NCBI RefSeq assembly: GCF_954871325.1
Contig: NC_088779.1
Coordinates: 4,528,846-4,592,845 of the forward strand
DNA: 64,000 nucleotides
Origin: Gordionus sp. m RMFG-2023
Lineage: Eukaryota; Nematomorpha; Gordioida; Chordodea; Parachordodidae
Direction: 5' to 3'
The position numbers and the translations under genes were made by a program. The notes under the pieces are model-generated. The model was not told the DNA's origin, did not search any database, and worked only from the letters and a program-made list of their open reading frames with translations. Positions 1 to 22,161 of the stretch are shown here, piece after piece (within the stretch, counting starts at the first letter, position 1; each line of letters starts with the position of its first letter).

Positions 1-424
1 AATAACAGAACTGTCGTCGCGTCCTATTTGTAAATAATTCCATGTTTATTTATACCAAAACGCCTATCAAAAGTTAACATTTTATGATTGGTTTAAAAAG
101 AAGAAAATTTTCAATTTTTTTATAAAAATTTCACATTTTTTTTATAAAGAAAATTATTATTAAATTTTTGAATAAAATTTCTTAAATTTATTATTGAATA
201 TTTTGAAATTATTGTAAAATTTCTTAAAATTATTATTATATATTTTGAAATTATTATAAAATTTCTCAAGATTATTATTGAATAATAAAATTTCTGGATT
301 ATGATTAGAATATATCTATCAAGATTAAAGTAATTGAATAATTATCTAATTGATTAAGTTCTAAGTTCTCATTATTAAGTATTAGTTTTTTTTTAGCACG
401 CCCCAATTTGATTTTGAATTTTCG

Positions 425-740
425 AAAAAACGACCCCCAGGCACTAATAAAGGTTTTCGAGTTTTTCTCCCACCGATAGATCTAACTCCAAGTAACTCTC
501 AGTTGCCATTTACTTTAAAAAGATGCCAGTTTCCTATAATTCCCGCTTTTGTGATTACAATAAATAAAAGTCAAGGACAAACTTTTGAACATGTAGACTA
601 ATTTTTCCCTTAGCCCATCTTTGCCCATGGGTAACTAATAATATGAAAATCATTATTTTGCCATCAAAATTACAAGGAAAAATTTTAAAAAATGATAAAA
701 CATTCAGACAAAATATCGTATATAATGAATTCTTGAATTG
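425..740 (+). mobile_element. Helitron helicase C-terminal fossil
   Basis: The + strand encodes the end of a Helitron-type (Pif1-like) helicase. Visible blocks are LTPSNSQLPFTLKRCQFP, then TINKSQGQTFEHV (the conserved INKSQGQT box of the last helicase motifs), an HG remnant where SHGQLYVALSR is usual, and a degraded tail ending near NDKTFRQNIVYNEFLN. Only about the last 100 residues are present; the Rep/HUH part and upstream helicase motifs are not in the window. In-frame stops interrupt it, so it is dead. No 5' TC or 3' CTRR terminus was placed. A cellular Pif1 helicase is less likely because the tail after the SQGQT box follows the Helitron pattern. Confidence 0.72.
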
Positions 741-830
741 ATAATTTGTAAGAAATTTAAAATAGTCACCAATTGCTGTTATTCACAATCAAATTACCAA
801 CTTATGTTATTCAGCATCATCATCATCAAC

Positions 831-1530
831 AACAGTAGATTCTAATTTATATTTACACGCTTTATTTCAGTTTATTTATAGCAAGCTACGAACAAGGAAT
901 CAAAAATAACACCACCTAGAGCAAAGAAAGCTTCTTCACAATCAAAGACACGACTTCATCATCAACAACAGTAGATTCTAATTTATATTTACACGCTTTA
1001 TTTCAGTTTATTTATAGCAAGCTACGAACAAGGAATCAAAAATAACACCACATAGAGCAAAGAAAGCTTCTTCACCATCAAAGACACGACTTCATCATCA
1101 ACAACAGTAGATTCTAATTTATATTTACACGCTTTATTTCAGTTTATTTATAGCAAGCTACGAACAAGGAATCAAAAATAACACCACCTAGAGCAAAGAA
1201 AGCTTCTTCACCTTCAAAGACACGACTTCATCATCAACAACAGTAGATTCTATTTTATAATTTATATTTACACGCTTTATTTCAGTTTATTTATAGCAAG
1301 CTACGAACAAGGAATCAAAAATAACACCACATAGAGCAAAGAAAGCTTCTTCACCATCAAAGACACGACTTCATCATCAACAACAGTAGATTCTATTTTA
1401 TAATTTATATTTACACGCTTTATTTCAGTTTATTTATGGCAAGCTACGAGCAAAGAATCAAAAATAACACCACATAGAGCAAAGAAAGCTTCTCCACTCT
1501 CAAAGACAGGACACCATCTTCATCATCAAC
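831..1530. repeat. ~136-bp minisatellite, five copies
   Basis: Each unit runs from AACAGTAGATTCTAATTTAT through a TTTATTTCAGTTTATTTATA stretch, CAAGCTACGAACAAGGAATC, AACACCACCTAGAGC and an AAAGACACGACTTCATC tail. Units begin near 831, 966, 1103, 1239 and 1382, with a degenerate restart near 1531. The last two units are longer (about 143 and 149 bp), partly through an extra TATTTTATA. Copies differ at only a few positions, so the array is young. It sits just downstream of the Helitron helicase fossil. Confidence 0.93.
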
Positions 1531-1540
1531 AACAGCAGAC

Positions 1541-2190
1541 AAAAATGAATATTTAGCAATTAATATTACTAGCAAATTTGGTCGATCGAATATTTGGTAG
1601 TTCGGTTTTGAGCTAGGCATACGGTCAAATCATAATATTTTCAATAACACCTAAATGTACACGTATAAACCAAAATTGAAGAGACTTTGATCAATAACGC
1701 CAGCAATATTTGCTTTACAACTTTTCTATTATTTTTCGATTCTAAATCTACTCATTAATTAAATGTCAAACCTTTTTTTAAAAAAATTAGGTTTTTCACA
1801 TGTATTTTCACCCAAATATAAAAAAAAGCGATAACCAATAATCATGCTGGTTAAGATGATATTTTTATATTTATGCATTTTACGCCCTCTTTCGAATATA
1901 TATATGTCAAATTTTAAGAATGTAAAATAAAATTTGAGTTGTAATAAGCTAGTAAATTTATTATTTTTTTCCAATAATATTAAAAATAGAATTATAAATT
2001 ATTTGATATTTAATCTCAAATTTTTTATTAAATAAAAAATTGATTGATTTATGTATGTTAAATAATTGATTATTTATATTTTAACGTTTAAGGTGTTAAA
2101 TAATAGATTTTTATATATTTAAACATCAACCATCTTCTTATCAAATGTTTAAGTTTACACATTTAAGGTGTTAAATAATAAATTTTTTAT
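1541..2190. other. AT-rich spacer, no gene seen
   Basis: No coding signal beyond chance frames. From 2060 it contains imprecise repeats of the phrase AACGTTTAAGGYGTTAAATAAT. Confidence 0.5.
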
Positions 2191-2192
2191 AT

Positions 2193-2425
2193 TTTAACGT
2201 TTAAGGCGTTATTTTATATTGTAATTGCACAGATGTTTAATTGTGCATGGGTTTATTTTTAAGATCTGAGGCGATTGCCAATATAATAAATGATAAAATT
2301 TATTTATAAAAATAATCTCTTTTGACATAAAGAAAATTGAATATCTATAATAAATTTTATATAAAAATCAATACTATATCTTACTCATGTAATTGCAATC
2401 TATACGACTAACGCCTTACGGACTG
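2193..2425. repeat. Dispersed repeat, copy 1
   Basis: Starts TTTTAACGTTTAAGGCGTTA and includes ATCTGAGGCGAT and GAATATCTATAATAAA blocks. The same order of blocks recurs at 3484-3712. Copy 1 continues into a GC-rich island; copy 2 does not clearly do so. Family unknown. Confidence 0.7.
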
Positions 2426-2538
2426 CTTTATGGGGTAGGATAGGGGCACCAGCTTATTGGGAAGCTGGTGGGGAAAGAGCCTGGATACGTCTTTCACGTG
2501 CCTGGTATGTGACTGAAGACGAAGAGACGCTTATTTAA
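2362..2538 (+). other. GC-rich island: small ORF or structured RNA
   Basis: In an AT-rich setting, 2405-2535 is strikingly GC-rich. One + frame is open from about 2362 to a TAA at 2536-2538 and reads ALWGRIGAPAYWEAGGER followed by AWIRLSRAWYVTEDEE; I do not recognise it, and it has no in-frame Met and no upstream AG acceptor in the open stretch. The same DNA holds two adjacent hairpins: CACCAGCTT (2447-2455) with AAGCTGGTG (2462-2470), and CGTCTTTCAC (2488-2497) with GTGACTGAAGACG (2509-2521, two-base bulge). An AATTTTTG, which resembles an Sm-protein site, lies about 40 bp downstream. It could be a small RNA gene, a decayed exon or the end of a mobile element. Confidence 0.4.
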
Positions 2539-2795
2539 AGAAAGATTGATGACATACTCGATATAAAAAAAATTTTTGTTTGGTTTGTTCTTCCTCCAAA
2601 TTGAATAGTATTTTAGACAACAAGACCGTATAGAAAATTTTGTATTCTCATATGTATGGATAAATTTTGTAATCTATTCTTTTTTACAGTCAAAAAGGTT
2701 TCTAAAGGCTTTTGAAAATTTTTTTGTGATAACTGGCCTGCTGTAATAATTAAATTTTAAACCATTATTGGTAAATATTATTATATTATATCAAT

Positions 2796-2993
2796 TAGCC
2801 CATATATAGTGTAATTTATACCTTTCTTATATCTTTCTAAATTAAGGGTATAATTATGAAAAAAAAACTATTATGGATAGCTATTTTGACCCCTCCCCAT
2901 TAGCCCATATATAGTGTGATTTATATCTTTCTAAGTTAAGGGTATAATTACGAAAAAAACTATTATATATAGCTATTTTGAGCCCTCCCAACT
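2796..2993. repeat. Two-copy tandem duplication (~100 bp)
   Basis: The phrase ATTAGCCCATATATAGTG and the following TTAAGGGTATAATTA / AGCTATTTTGA blocks occur twice (about 2796-2893 and 2900-2993) with small differences. Confidence 0.88.
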
Positions 2994-3483
2994 CATTTTA
3001 TGTGATTTGTTGATATATAATTATTGTTATTTTATTCTTTCTCCCAGATATCGACTTCTTAATGTTATTTTTCCATGATAATATCACTTTCATACATACC
3101 CCCGTAATACAAATTATAAATTCTAGTCATTATATATTATTCCCTCCTTTCCCCAATTTTTTCCAAAAAAAGGAAGCCTCAATATATAAAAATACATTAA
3201 TCCCACTTCCCATTAATTGTATTACAAGTAAGGACACAACATATTATAATAATGCAATATTTTTCTTTCCCATTTATTCCCTCCTTGACAATATTATAAA
3301 GGTACAATTAATTTATCTCTCATGCCAAGCGAGCTTCTCCTCTATCATTACGTTCAATTACTTCCCCATCATTAATTATGTCATCACTGTCATTCCTGAT
3401 ATAGAATTGAATGGTAATGTATTGTAGAGTTTTTTTATTAATTTTATTTATTTTAAGTGGTTCATGTTAAATATTTGATTATA

Positions 3484-3712
3484 TATATTTTAACGTTTAA
3501 GGCGTTATTTTATATTGTAATTTGGACATGTTATTTTGTTTAATTGTGTTTAAAAAAGTTTATTTTTATCATCTGAGGCGATGTTTTGCCATAAATATAA
3601 ATTTACTTATATGACATAAAAAAATCGAATATCTATAATAAAACTTAAAAAAAATCAATACTATATCTTTATCATATAATATTTACAATATATACTACTA
3701 AACGGACTTCTT
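3484..3712. repeat. Dispersed repeat, copy 2
   Basis: Second, diverged copy of the 2193-2425 repeat: TTTTAACGTTTAAGGCGTTA, ATCTGAGGCGAT and CGAATATCTATAATAAA in the same order. It loses similarity where copy 1 enters the GC-rich island. Confidence 0.7.
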
Positions 3713-4570
3713 CAATGTGTATTAGAAAAAATATTTCTGAAAATTATTTTTAAAAAAAGATTATATAATCAAATTTTAATTGATTATGATAAATTGCTTT
3801 TTAGAAATGCAGTTTAGTAATGCAGGTATTTAGTCATACTTCTATAACTCCAAAAATAAATTGAAATTTCTAAATTTTCTTCTATAAGTTAGTTTACAAG
3901 AAAGGAGTCAAAAAATAATATATTTTTTAAAATTCAAAAATCTAAAAAAAAAGACTAAACTAAGAATTGACATCATAACTTCCTAAAATAATGATGGAAA
4001 CTACAAAATATTTTTATTTTATATTAATCCAGAGTAGAGAATTGTGCTCCTATAATTCATATTATTTTTTAATTTAAAAACTATATATTTAATCTATCAC
4101 GCCATCTAACGGAAATTTATTTATGATTTTTAGAAATTTTATTAGGGGTGTTATATTTTTTATATATTGTATACCTGTTCTATACATATTAAAAATTTAT
4201 GGATTCATTTTTTTTCCATATTTTATTTTATTTATTTAGATAATTTTAATTTTGTATAAATTTGATTTATATAATAAAAACAGTTATTTAAAATTTTTAA
4301 TATATAATTGATAGGTTATAAAATAAAAATAAATTTTAATAATAAATAATTTACATTTTGATTTTGAATACGGATGTCATGTTTTTACAAATTAGATAAA
4401 TAAAATTTTTTTTTTGAAAATCAAATTTAATATCGAATATAAAATTTCCAGGAATTTCAGCCATAAAAAAAAATACTGCATGAATATTTAACTCATCCTC
4501 TTATTTACATTGTAATTAAGATCTTTGTTATTAATCAACTCTCTCCTTAACACTATTTATCAATGAGGGG
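3713..4570. other. AT-rich spacer, nothing recognised
   Basis: Long A and T runs only; no splice-bounded coding stretch or inverted repeat identified. Confidence 0.5.
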
Positions 4571-4575
4571 TAATC

Positions 4576-4788
4576 TAGTGTTGTTAAACGGCTCGATTTG
4601 AGCCGATTTTTAAAACTGCTTAGGCTTACTTAACATTATAGCCAGGAAAATATTGCCTAAGCGTATAGATTTCGCCAATAGATGTTCAATTCGCCATCTA
4701 TGAGCAAAATCTTTAGGCTTGCATAATATTTTTCTTGTTAAAATATTGTTTTAAAAATTGGCTTAAATTGAGCCGTTTAACAACACTA
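4576..4788. mobile_element. Family A hAT-like MITE, complete
   Basis: Begins TAGTGTTGTTAAACGGCTCG and ends with the inverse AGCCGTTTAACAACACTA. The interior is a fold-back with the family core (GCCTAAG, a TTTCGCTAATAGATG-like block, and ATATTTTTCTGGCT-like blocks). Flanks GGGTAATC and GAGTAACC are an 8-bp target duplication with two mismatches, as expected of hAT insertions. No coding capacity. Confidence 0.88.
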
Positions 4789-5477
4789 GAGTAACCTGAT
4801 AAGGGGGGTTAATGTATCACGCTACAGCTTAATCATTAAATGAATCAATTATTACATCGAAGCAATTCCTAAAATATTATCATATAGATTGATTTTTTTC
4901 TTCTTTTTTCTTACACCAATTTTCTTGGGTGTATCTGTTTAGGATTTCTGAATAAATTTCCTTTATGTTTTCAGGCAATTTCGGTTTCACAATGCCAACA
5001 TTTGAACGATATTTTTTTATTATTATCAAAAATAAAATTATCCATTAAAAATTTAAATTAATAATAAGAAAAAAAAATTAATTTTATAGAAAAAAAAACA
5101 GTCAAATAAAAATTTTTAAATTTGATGAAAATGTTTCTAATATTTTTAATTTTTTAATTTACTACTTGTTTGCTAATTATTATTTCTTTGTTAGCACTAG
5201 TATTGTATAGTTATAAATGATTAATGATTATTTATTCTTATAGAAAAAATATATAAAAGAAAATAAAAAAATACTTGATATATGCTTCTGTATTTATATA
5301 TTTTTTTTGGAAACGTTCCAAGAAGGTTCCAGAATACTCCGTTCCCATTCCATAAATTTCTTCTAGTTCCGTTCCATGTCCTGGTTATAATAAATGAATA
5401 TTATTTTTATAACGTTTAAAAAAATTACTATTATATTTACATGTTACTATACAAAAATAATTTACTATTATTTTTAC

Positions 5478-5670
5478 TAGTGTGGTTAAACGGCTTGTTT
5501 TGAGCCGATTTTTTTAAAAAACGACTAACTCAATATTTCAAAAATATTATGGAAGCCTGAAGATTTTGTTCATAGAAGGAACAAAGGTCAAGACATATAT
5601 TATCGAAATCTCGAGGCTTAGGCAATATTTTTCTGGCTAAAATATCGAGTTAGCAGTTTTTGAAAATCGG
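5478..5670. mobile_element. Family A MITE, right end worn
   Basis: The left end TAGTGTGGTTAAACGGCTTG and interior ATATTTTTCTGGCTAAAATA match family A. The right terminus past 5670 is not recognisable, so no target duplication can be read. Confidence 0.75.
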
Positions 5671-6364
5671 TTCCATTAATCTTTACCATTTAAAAAAAAT
5701 TAATGCTACCTTAAAAATTTACTATTATATTTATTGAGTAAAAAAAAATTAATAATATTACCACTGCGGTTATTTATGGATAGTATGACTAGAAAACTAT
5801 AATAATATTAAACAATAGGAAAACCATATTTTATTCTATATTTTAAAATTGTCGCATGAAATAAAATAATCTTCGTTTTGTTTTGTAATAAATGATTTTT
5901 ATATAAATAATATAATAAATACTATTTTTAAAAAAGCGGTTTCAATTTAAAAGTATTAAATACAAATACGAACAATATCAATTTCCTCCAAACATTTTTG
6001 AGTTAAATTACCTCATTAAACCTCATTGTTGCCGTTTTTTGATTAACAACGTAATGTAGTATCTGTACTTATTTCATTTACTGGCACAAATATTTCTGCA
6101 ACTTACGATAAACCTTCATAAATCTCTTAGCTGATCTGCCGGTTTTCTAGTCTATCCGGAGTTTCAGCGATATATGAATATAATCCAGTCCTTTCTGTTG
6201 AATTGTAAAGATTGGGTAACATTGCAATCTAAATAAAATGATAATAAAATAATTAATATGAAATTTAACATAATTTATGGTTTCCTTTATTCCTACTACA
6301 CAATAATAAATTATACAGTAAAAACATTACAAAATTAAAGTTAAAAAAAATAATAAAAAAAAGA

Positions 6365-6440
6365 ATTAAAAGAAAAGAAGACTTAAAAGAAAAAAAGACT
6401 TAAAAGAAAAGAAGACTTAAAAGAAAAGAAGACTTAAAAG
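6365..6440. repeat. Short tandem array AGAAAAGAAGACTTAAA
   Basis: About four units of 17-18 bp in an A-rich tract; purine-rich on the + strand. Confidence 0.85.
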
Positions 6441-6719
6441 AAAACTAAAAAAATAAAAAAATTTAAATGTAAAAAATTAAAAAAAAGTAAGTGGTTCTAA
6501 TTATAAAAATTGTTTTTATATGCAATTTTCATGAACCTTTAATAATTATTCAAATTTTACAAAAATTTTGTTTTTAAATCAAAAATCTTCTGGATATATT
6601 AACTAAAAATCTGATTGTACAAAAAAAATATAATATCGTTTTATTATACTATATTAAAAGTATATCTTCTGATTAACATTTACTTCAAAAAAATTTGAAT
6701 ACCCAAATACAACTATTTC

Positions 6720-7450
6720 TTTATTTATTTCCTTCCTCCAACCTTTGGTTCTCTTGTCTAACGAAACAGATTGTGAAATCTGAATTCTCTCCATTTCCAA
6801 TGTAAGTCATTTTTTTTACTTTGTCTTATATTTGTCTTTTCAATCTCATGTTCTACGTCTTACTGATTCAAACTAGTAGTCAATTGTCTTTCAAACATAA
6901 TCCTGGTAGGAGATCTATTCTTAGGTTTTGGTGCATTCTGAATAGCCTTCACCTTTTATGGGTTAGAATGTACCGGATTTATCACTAATTACCTCTAAAA
7001 ATGATACGGATTTAAAAATTGAACAATTTTGCTTAAAACCAGCCGTCTGTAATCAGTCTAAACGATTCGTAAATTTCTTATGTGCTTCTCATTGTTTCGA
7101 CCAGATATAATTACGAAATCTAAGTCTGCACAGGCTGTTTGACAATCGTTAACAACTCATTCACATATCTCTGATATATAGTAGGCGCATTTGCTAAACC
7201 AAAAAGTATCGTTGATAACAAAAATACCAGTTATGAGTTGTAATCGTTAGAAACTCCCGAGATTCCTATTCTATTTCCATTTGTGTAAAAATAAAATCGA
7301 ATAGCACTTGTGTGCTAGCTGGACTTACTATAGCCTACACACTCCTTTTTTATATTCAACTGCCTGACTTATAATGGACTTTCGTAACGGTAATTCCTTT
7401 TAACTCTTAACGTTTATAATAATATAAAGGTGCACAATATCTAGCTTAAG
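6720..7450 (-). mobile_element. Ty3/gypsy retroelement fossil (RT region)
   Basis: The minus strand carries recognisable reverse-transcriptase blocks of a Ty3/gypsy element: FGLANAPTIYQRYVNELL (fingers/palm boundary region), a following catalytic-box region, and further on PEKVKAIQ-like thumb and connection sequence. Only this pol segment is recognised. No long terminal repeats were identified on either side. It is heavily decayed, with several breaks, so it is an old fossil. Boundaries are approximate. Confidence 0.72.
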
Positions 7451-8250
7451 TTAATTTATTTATTGATAATATAATTTTTTCATAGATAAAACGATTAACT
7501 AATTTTTTATTCTCTTTGTAATAGAATGTTAAAAATATTTTTTTATATTGAGATTCAGTTGGACTTACATTTTATAAACGAATTTCCCTAGTATAAAAAT
7601 AATTATATTGAACTCTCTCCATCAAACTTATCAAATTTAATATTAGATAAGTCCTCCAGTTTTATTTTATTCACTAAATTCCCACTATTTAAGACATCAG
7701 GCATCACCACAACATAAGGTTAAACAATCCACGTAACTATTTTTTTTTACCTTTATCTTGCCATTAGAAAAGTATATCACATAGATTAAATTATAAGAAT
7801 ACCATATTTTATTATTTATTAAAATTATCACATAAAAATATGTAATTTTCTGAGGATTGGACATAATATTTGGAGGAAAACATCAATTTAATTTTAATAA
7901 AGAATAAAATTTATTTTTAACTGAAAATACAAATGAAATTCAATCTTTTTATAATGAAATTTATAACTAATAAAATGCCATTTTTAATTAGAATTAGTGT
8001 AGTTCACAAAAAAGAAAAACAATTTAAAATCTGAATGTTATTACCAAAACAAAAACAAGTAGTTAAAGGAGAATTATAAATTAAAAAAAACAATTACAAC
8101 TACTTAACAAAATAAAATAAATGATTTCATTTTCAATAAAAGAATGTTTTTTTAAAAAAAATATAATATAATGCTATTTTAAATTCCTTTAGTAGCGTTT
8201 AGTAATAAAATTATGATCGATAAGAAGCCATAATATAAACGGTTGATAAT
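7451..8250. other. Upstream region of the extradenticle gene
   Basis: AT-rich with no other gene seen. Upstream exons or a 5'UTR intron could end at AG sites near 8190 (CCTTTAG), but nothing fixes a promoter or transcription start. Confidence 0.3.
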
Positions 8251-8256
8251 AATAAA

Positions 8257-17996
<9,740 letters not shown>

Positions 17997-18009
17997 ATTG
18001 GAAAATAAA

Positions 18010-21000
18010 TTTTAATTTATGATATTATTCGACACCAACTCCATATGTGTTTTCTATTTTTTCCACCACCTTTATATAAAATTTACCATATTTATTACGT
18101 TATATTAGTATACTATATTTATAATAATAAATATTTTTCTGTGTCTTATATAATTAACTTTAAATAATCATAAATAAATATGCTCAGAAGTTTATAAACC
18201 TGACCTGAAAGCAATGGTTTTAAATAAACTACAGTAATCATATTCTTGTTAAGTATAAGATGCATAAATTTCTTTGGCGATAAAATTTAATATGGCATAA
18301 CTTAAATATAAAAACTAATGATATACTGTAATATCCGATTTAAGCCCATTAATGTGCCTCCTAGGACAATTAAATCTTAAAACGAGGCCTTAAAATGTTA
18401 ATATTTAAACAATTGCGATTGACATTTTAAAGGAAAAATAGCTATTCATAGTTTTTTTTACATTAAAAATTGTAAATCTCCCAAACCAAAATTTTATAAT
18501 TTCCATTAATCTTCCACTCTTTTATGAGGCATTTCTTATGTGTGTCTTTATTTATGGCAGATTAAAATGCTTGTATTTCATTGTCTAACAATAAGAATAA
18601 CCTCTAGGAAATAATATACTGGGTATAAAAAAATATTAAACTTGGATGGCTTATCGGTTATTAATTAGGTTAATTTAGACGGCGCCAAAAACATTGTTGA
18701 AGTAACTCTTAATTTACTATTATATTTCCTTAAAATATGCATCTTAGTAGGTAGGGAGTAAGCATCTAACTATTATGATTATACTAAGCCAATAAATAAT
18801 ACTTATATCCCCCTTTCCCCCAAAAGAAATTGTATTTTAACCAAATTATCATTGGAATAAAATGTTGATCAAGTTGGTTTTACAAATGTTATTTGTGACA
18901 GATTTATATACTGCCAATTTAAGTTCAATTTTCGTTCCTAACATGGTAAAATATTTTCGAAGCTAAGGAAAGGGATCGAAGGATTTCATTTACATTATAA
19001 TTTTTTTTCTTCCTGCGCCAATTCAATATACATTACTTCATTAGCTGTAAACATTAATAAACCTTTAAATTATTTATTTTAATTAAATACTAGAGAAAAT
19101 TTGTGAATAGAAGAATACGACCGACTACACAAAATACGCTAGTTTTCTCAACGCATAGATTTGCAAATGTTAATTGAAAATATCAATCTAAATCTAATTA
19201 AAACACTAACTTTTAATTAAAATAACCTTGATTTCTTTTTCCATGTTTTGTTTTTCGTAAATTCCAAAATCGAAACGAGCAATAGAATGGAATGGGAAAA
19301 AATTAGAAAATAGAGGATTTAGATGATTTTAATGAATAACTTATATTAAAATGGGTATAATAGTTGATAGATAGGACAAATAATAGTAATAATGGAGCAA
19401 GTATTTATTAAATTTATTTTTGTGAAAGGCAATCTTTATATCTCCATTTGTCTTAGTCTTTAAAGGAGATTTGAGCCTGACTACCAAATTCTCTTTTTTT
19501 ATTTATACAAGTTTTGTTTGAAAGTTTAGGATTGGGAATCCCAAATTCAATCATTTAAATTTAAATGATTTTTCTTTGATACACAGAAATGGATTTCATT
19601 TTATCATGGGGAAGGGGGTGGGTGAATCCACTATCCTCCCCCATACCTACGCCACTTGATAGGATTAGAGTGTATGTCAATCAGAAGGAAGGAAGGGACA
19701 AAAAAAACAAATTAGCTAAAAAAAGGGTAATTTTAGATAATGTTACCTAAAAAAACATAATTTTGAAAATAATATTTTATATATTTTTTGAGCCCCCTGA
19801 GATTGTAAAAGCTAGTGACCCCCTTAAATTCGGCCAACGACAACATTATCTTTTGACTGAGGAAAGAAAATAAGATATCTAAATACCGAACCCAGATTGG
19901 GTATTAGGAACGATAGTAGTTTTATATCAAATTTTACGAAAAAATCATAATAGATATTTAAAATTGACCAATTCCAATTTCTTGTTGAAATAATTTATAA
20001 AATTTGCAACAATTTAAAATTCGAGTTCATGACAAGACTTGGAAATTTTTAGCAAAAACACCTGAGTAGATTCAAATATAATTTAAAATAGAATCGAAGG
20101 ATTTCGCTCAACTGAAGATTTTGCATGTCGTTATTTTAGAAAAAATAAACTTAAATATATTTAGAGTTTGAATAGTATCTTTCTAAATTAAAAGCACCGC
20201 ACTTAAAATTTTTTAATAAAAAGTATATATTTTTTTAAAAAATTAATATAATAAATATTCATTCAAAATATGATTCATATGAACTGAATTGATATTTTGT
20301 TTTAAAATATTCAAAGATACTAAATATCATCATCTTGTAAATAATAATTATCAATTACATAACAAATAACAACACTTTTATGTCCACAAACAAAAGATTG
20401 GTTTTTTATATTTTAAATAGGGAATTATATATATATTTTTATTTTATGCAAAGGTAAAAACCTATCATAAATATAGAAAAATCTTATTTCTTTTTCTTTT
20501 TGGTTATGCTAATTCAGTGAAGAAAATATTTTGAAAATAATATTTTCATGCTAATATTCATATTTTTTTTTATTCTTTGGACAAAACGGAATTATTCCAT
20601 AGATGTATCGTCCGATCATCTTTTTTATAAGATAAATCCCGGTAATAAATTAATTTTTATATATTTATTTAATATATTAAATAAAATTGTCAATAATTCC
20701 TAATTTTGAAAAAGATGGGTTTTAAATTATATAATATATTTGAGCAATTTTAGGTTTGACTAAGTTTTATTTTTTTTATAGGAAGGTGTAAAAACTTAAA
20801 ATTGGGATTAAATATCTAACAATTAACATTTGCGAATCGTGATAAAATTTTTCTTCTAAAAACGAAAATAGCAAAATCTCCCGCTCAAAAATATTTATAT
20901 TTATATTATACAACAACAAATACAAAATTATTAGAAGAAATGAGGAGCCAAAATTTTTTAATGATCAAAATGTGCGCTCTGAGTCGCTAAATATTTTTTG

Positions 21001-21390
21001 GCCTGGCTAGGCCTGGTAGATCTCCTAATTTTTGTAATCGAAATTGGAGTATTTTTTTTTTGTAAACTGATAAGTAATTCTTACAAATTTTATATATAAT
21101 TTTATATGCTCGAAAGAAATTTTTTTATCCCACCGTATATTTATTTTATAGTGATTCATAAAAATGTTATCTCCTTATTTTTTTCTCAAAGCCCTTTCAG
21201 CCGATTCAAATGTCTTCATCATCGGGGTTTATTTAAAATTTATAACAGCATTTTTAGTGCAGAAAATTATATTTAATAGAAATCCATATTTGATAAATTT
21301 GCAGATTATTTAGATACAAGTTATTGTCAAATTTTTTTTTTCAGTTAAATTTAAAATATTTTGTTTTTTATAAAAAGTATCCCTTCCCGC
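18010..21390. other. AT-rich intergenic spacer
   Basis: No coding stretch with splice borders was found. A family D copy probably lies at about 19644-19810 (right end GTAAAAGCTAGTGACCCCCT). AATCATTTAAATTTAAATGATT at 19549-19570 is a perfect palindrome but of simple A/T composition. A slightly GC-richer patch is at 20,990-21,030. Confidence 0.45.
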
Positions 21391-21392
21391 AG

Positions 21393-21490
21393 ACATTTTA
21401 CTGCCTACGTGCGTCGCCGATATAACAGGTGATGCGATTTTCAAGGCACGACAACTGCTTGTGGAAGAGTTTTTTGTCAGCTGTAACTAA
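21393..21490 (+). CDS. Possible isolated exon
   Basis: A good acceptor (CCCTTCCCGCAG) precedes an open frame reading LLPTCVADITGDAIFKARQL then LVEEFFVSCN and stop. Its codon use resembles the nearby protease exons (GTC GCC GAT, GAA GAG). A donor-like GTAACT at 21483 could end it, but joining from there to the next protease exon makes an in-frame stop, so it is not simply the preceding exon of that gene. It could be the last exon of an upstream gene or chance. Product unknown. Confidence 0.3.
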
Positions 21491-22161
21491 TTTGTTTCTC
21501 AAAAAATCATAGTTCTTATTAACAGAAGAAAATTGAATTTATATATGCATTTAAATTTAGTTAATAACTTTGATCACATATTTTCAATAGATTATTTTAA
21601 TAGTTTTTTCTGTTTAAAATTAGACCTAAAATTTAAAAATATTCTGTCAAATATATATATTTTTTGAATTATTACAATAAATGAATTTGAATGAATTGTT
21701 CGTTATTTTGAAATATTATTTTGTAAATTGTCTGAATTAATTATGTTCAAAATGTATCACATATTTTAGTCAAACTCCCCTTCACTCCCCCCTCTTCCTC
21801 ATTTCTTGGGGATTTTTTGTTGCCTGTTTCTGGAAAAAGGTCACTCGAACTTAAATTTTTTTAAACTTTTTGAAACATTTGCGGACGCGATTAAGGTTAT
21901 CACTTAAAAGTTAATTTACAATATAAAAAAATTTTGCATTAATTTTTAGAAAATCTATGCCCAGGGTAATTATGTCCCTAGAATTTTTCTTTATCGGGAT
22001 TCATTAATATGATAGAACCATTTTATTATTTCTAATGAGTCGTCAGTCTATCATTTCATGCATAGAAAATGGGAATTAATTTTTATTTTGATCAAATCTT
22101 TGTATCAAGAATATTATCTAATCATCTAAAATAAACTTCTTTATCATGTAAAATAAATTAG

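Noticed and set aside
3062-3427. 121-codon frame on the + strand
   Set aside because: Pyrimidine-rich, low-complexity residues (Ile, Pro, Phe, Tyr), no domain and no splice or start context; best explained by base composition.
19549-19570. 22-bp perfect palindrome as a regulatory site
   Set aside because: Made only of simple A/T words in AT-rich DNA; expected by chance.
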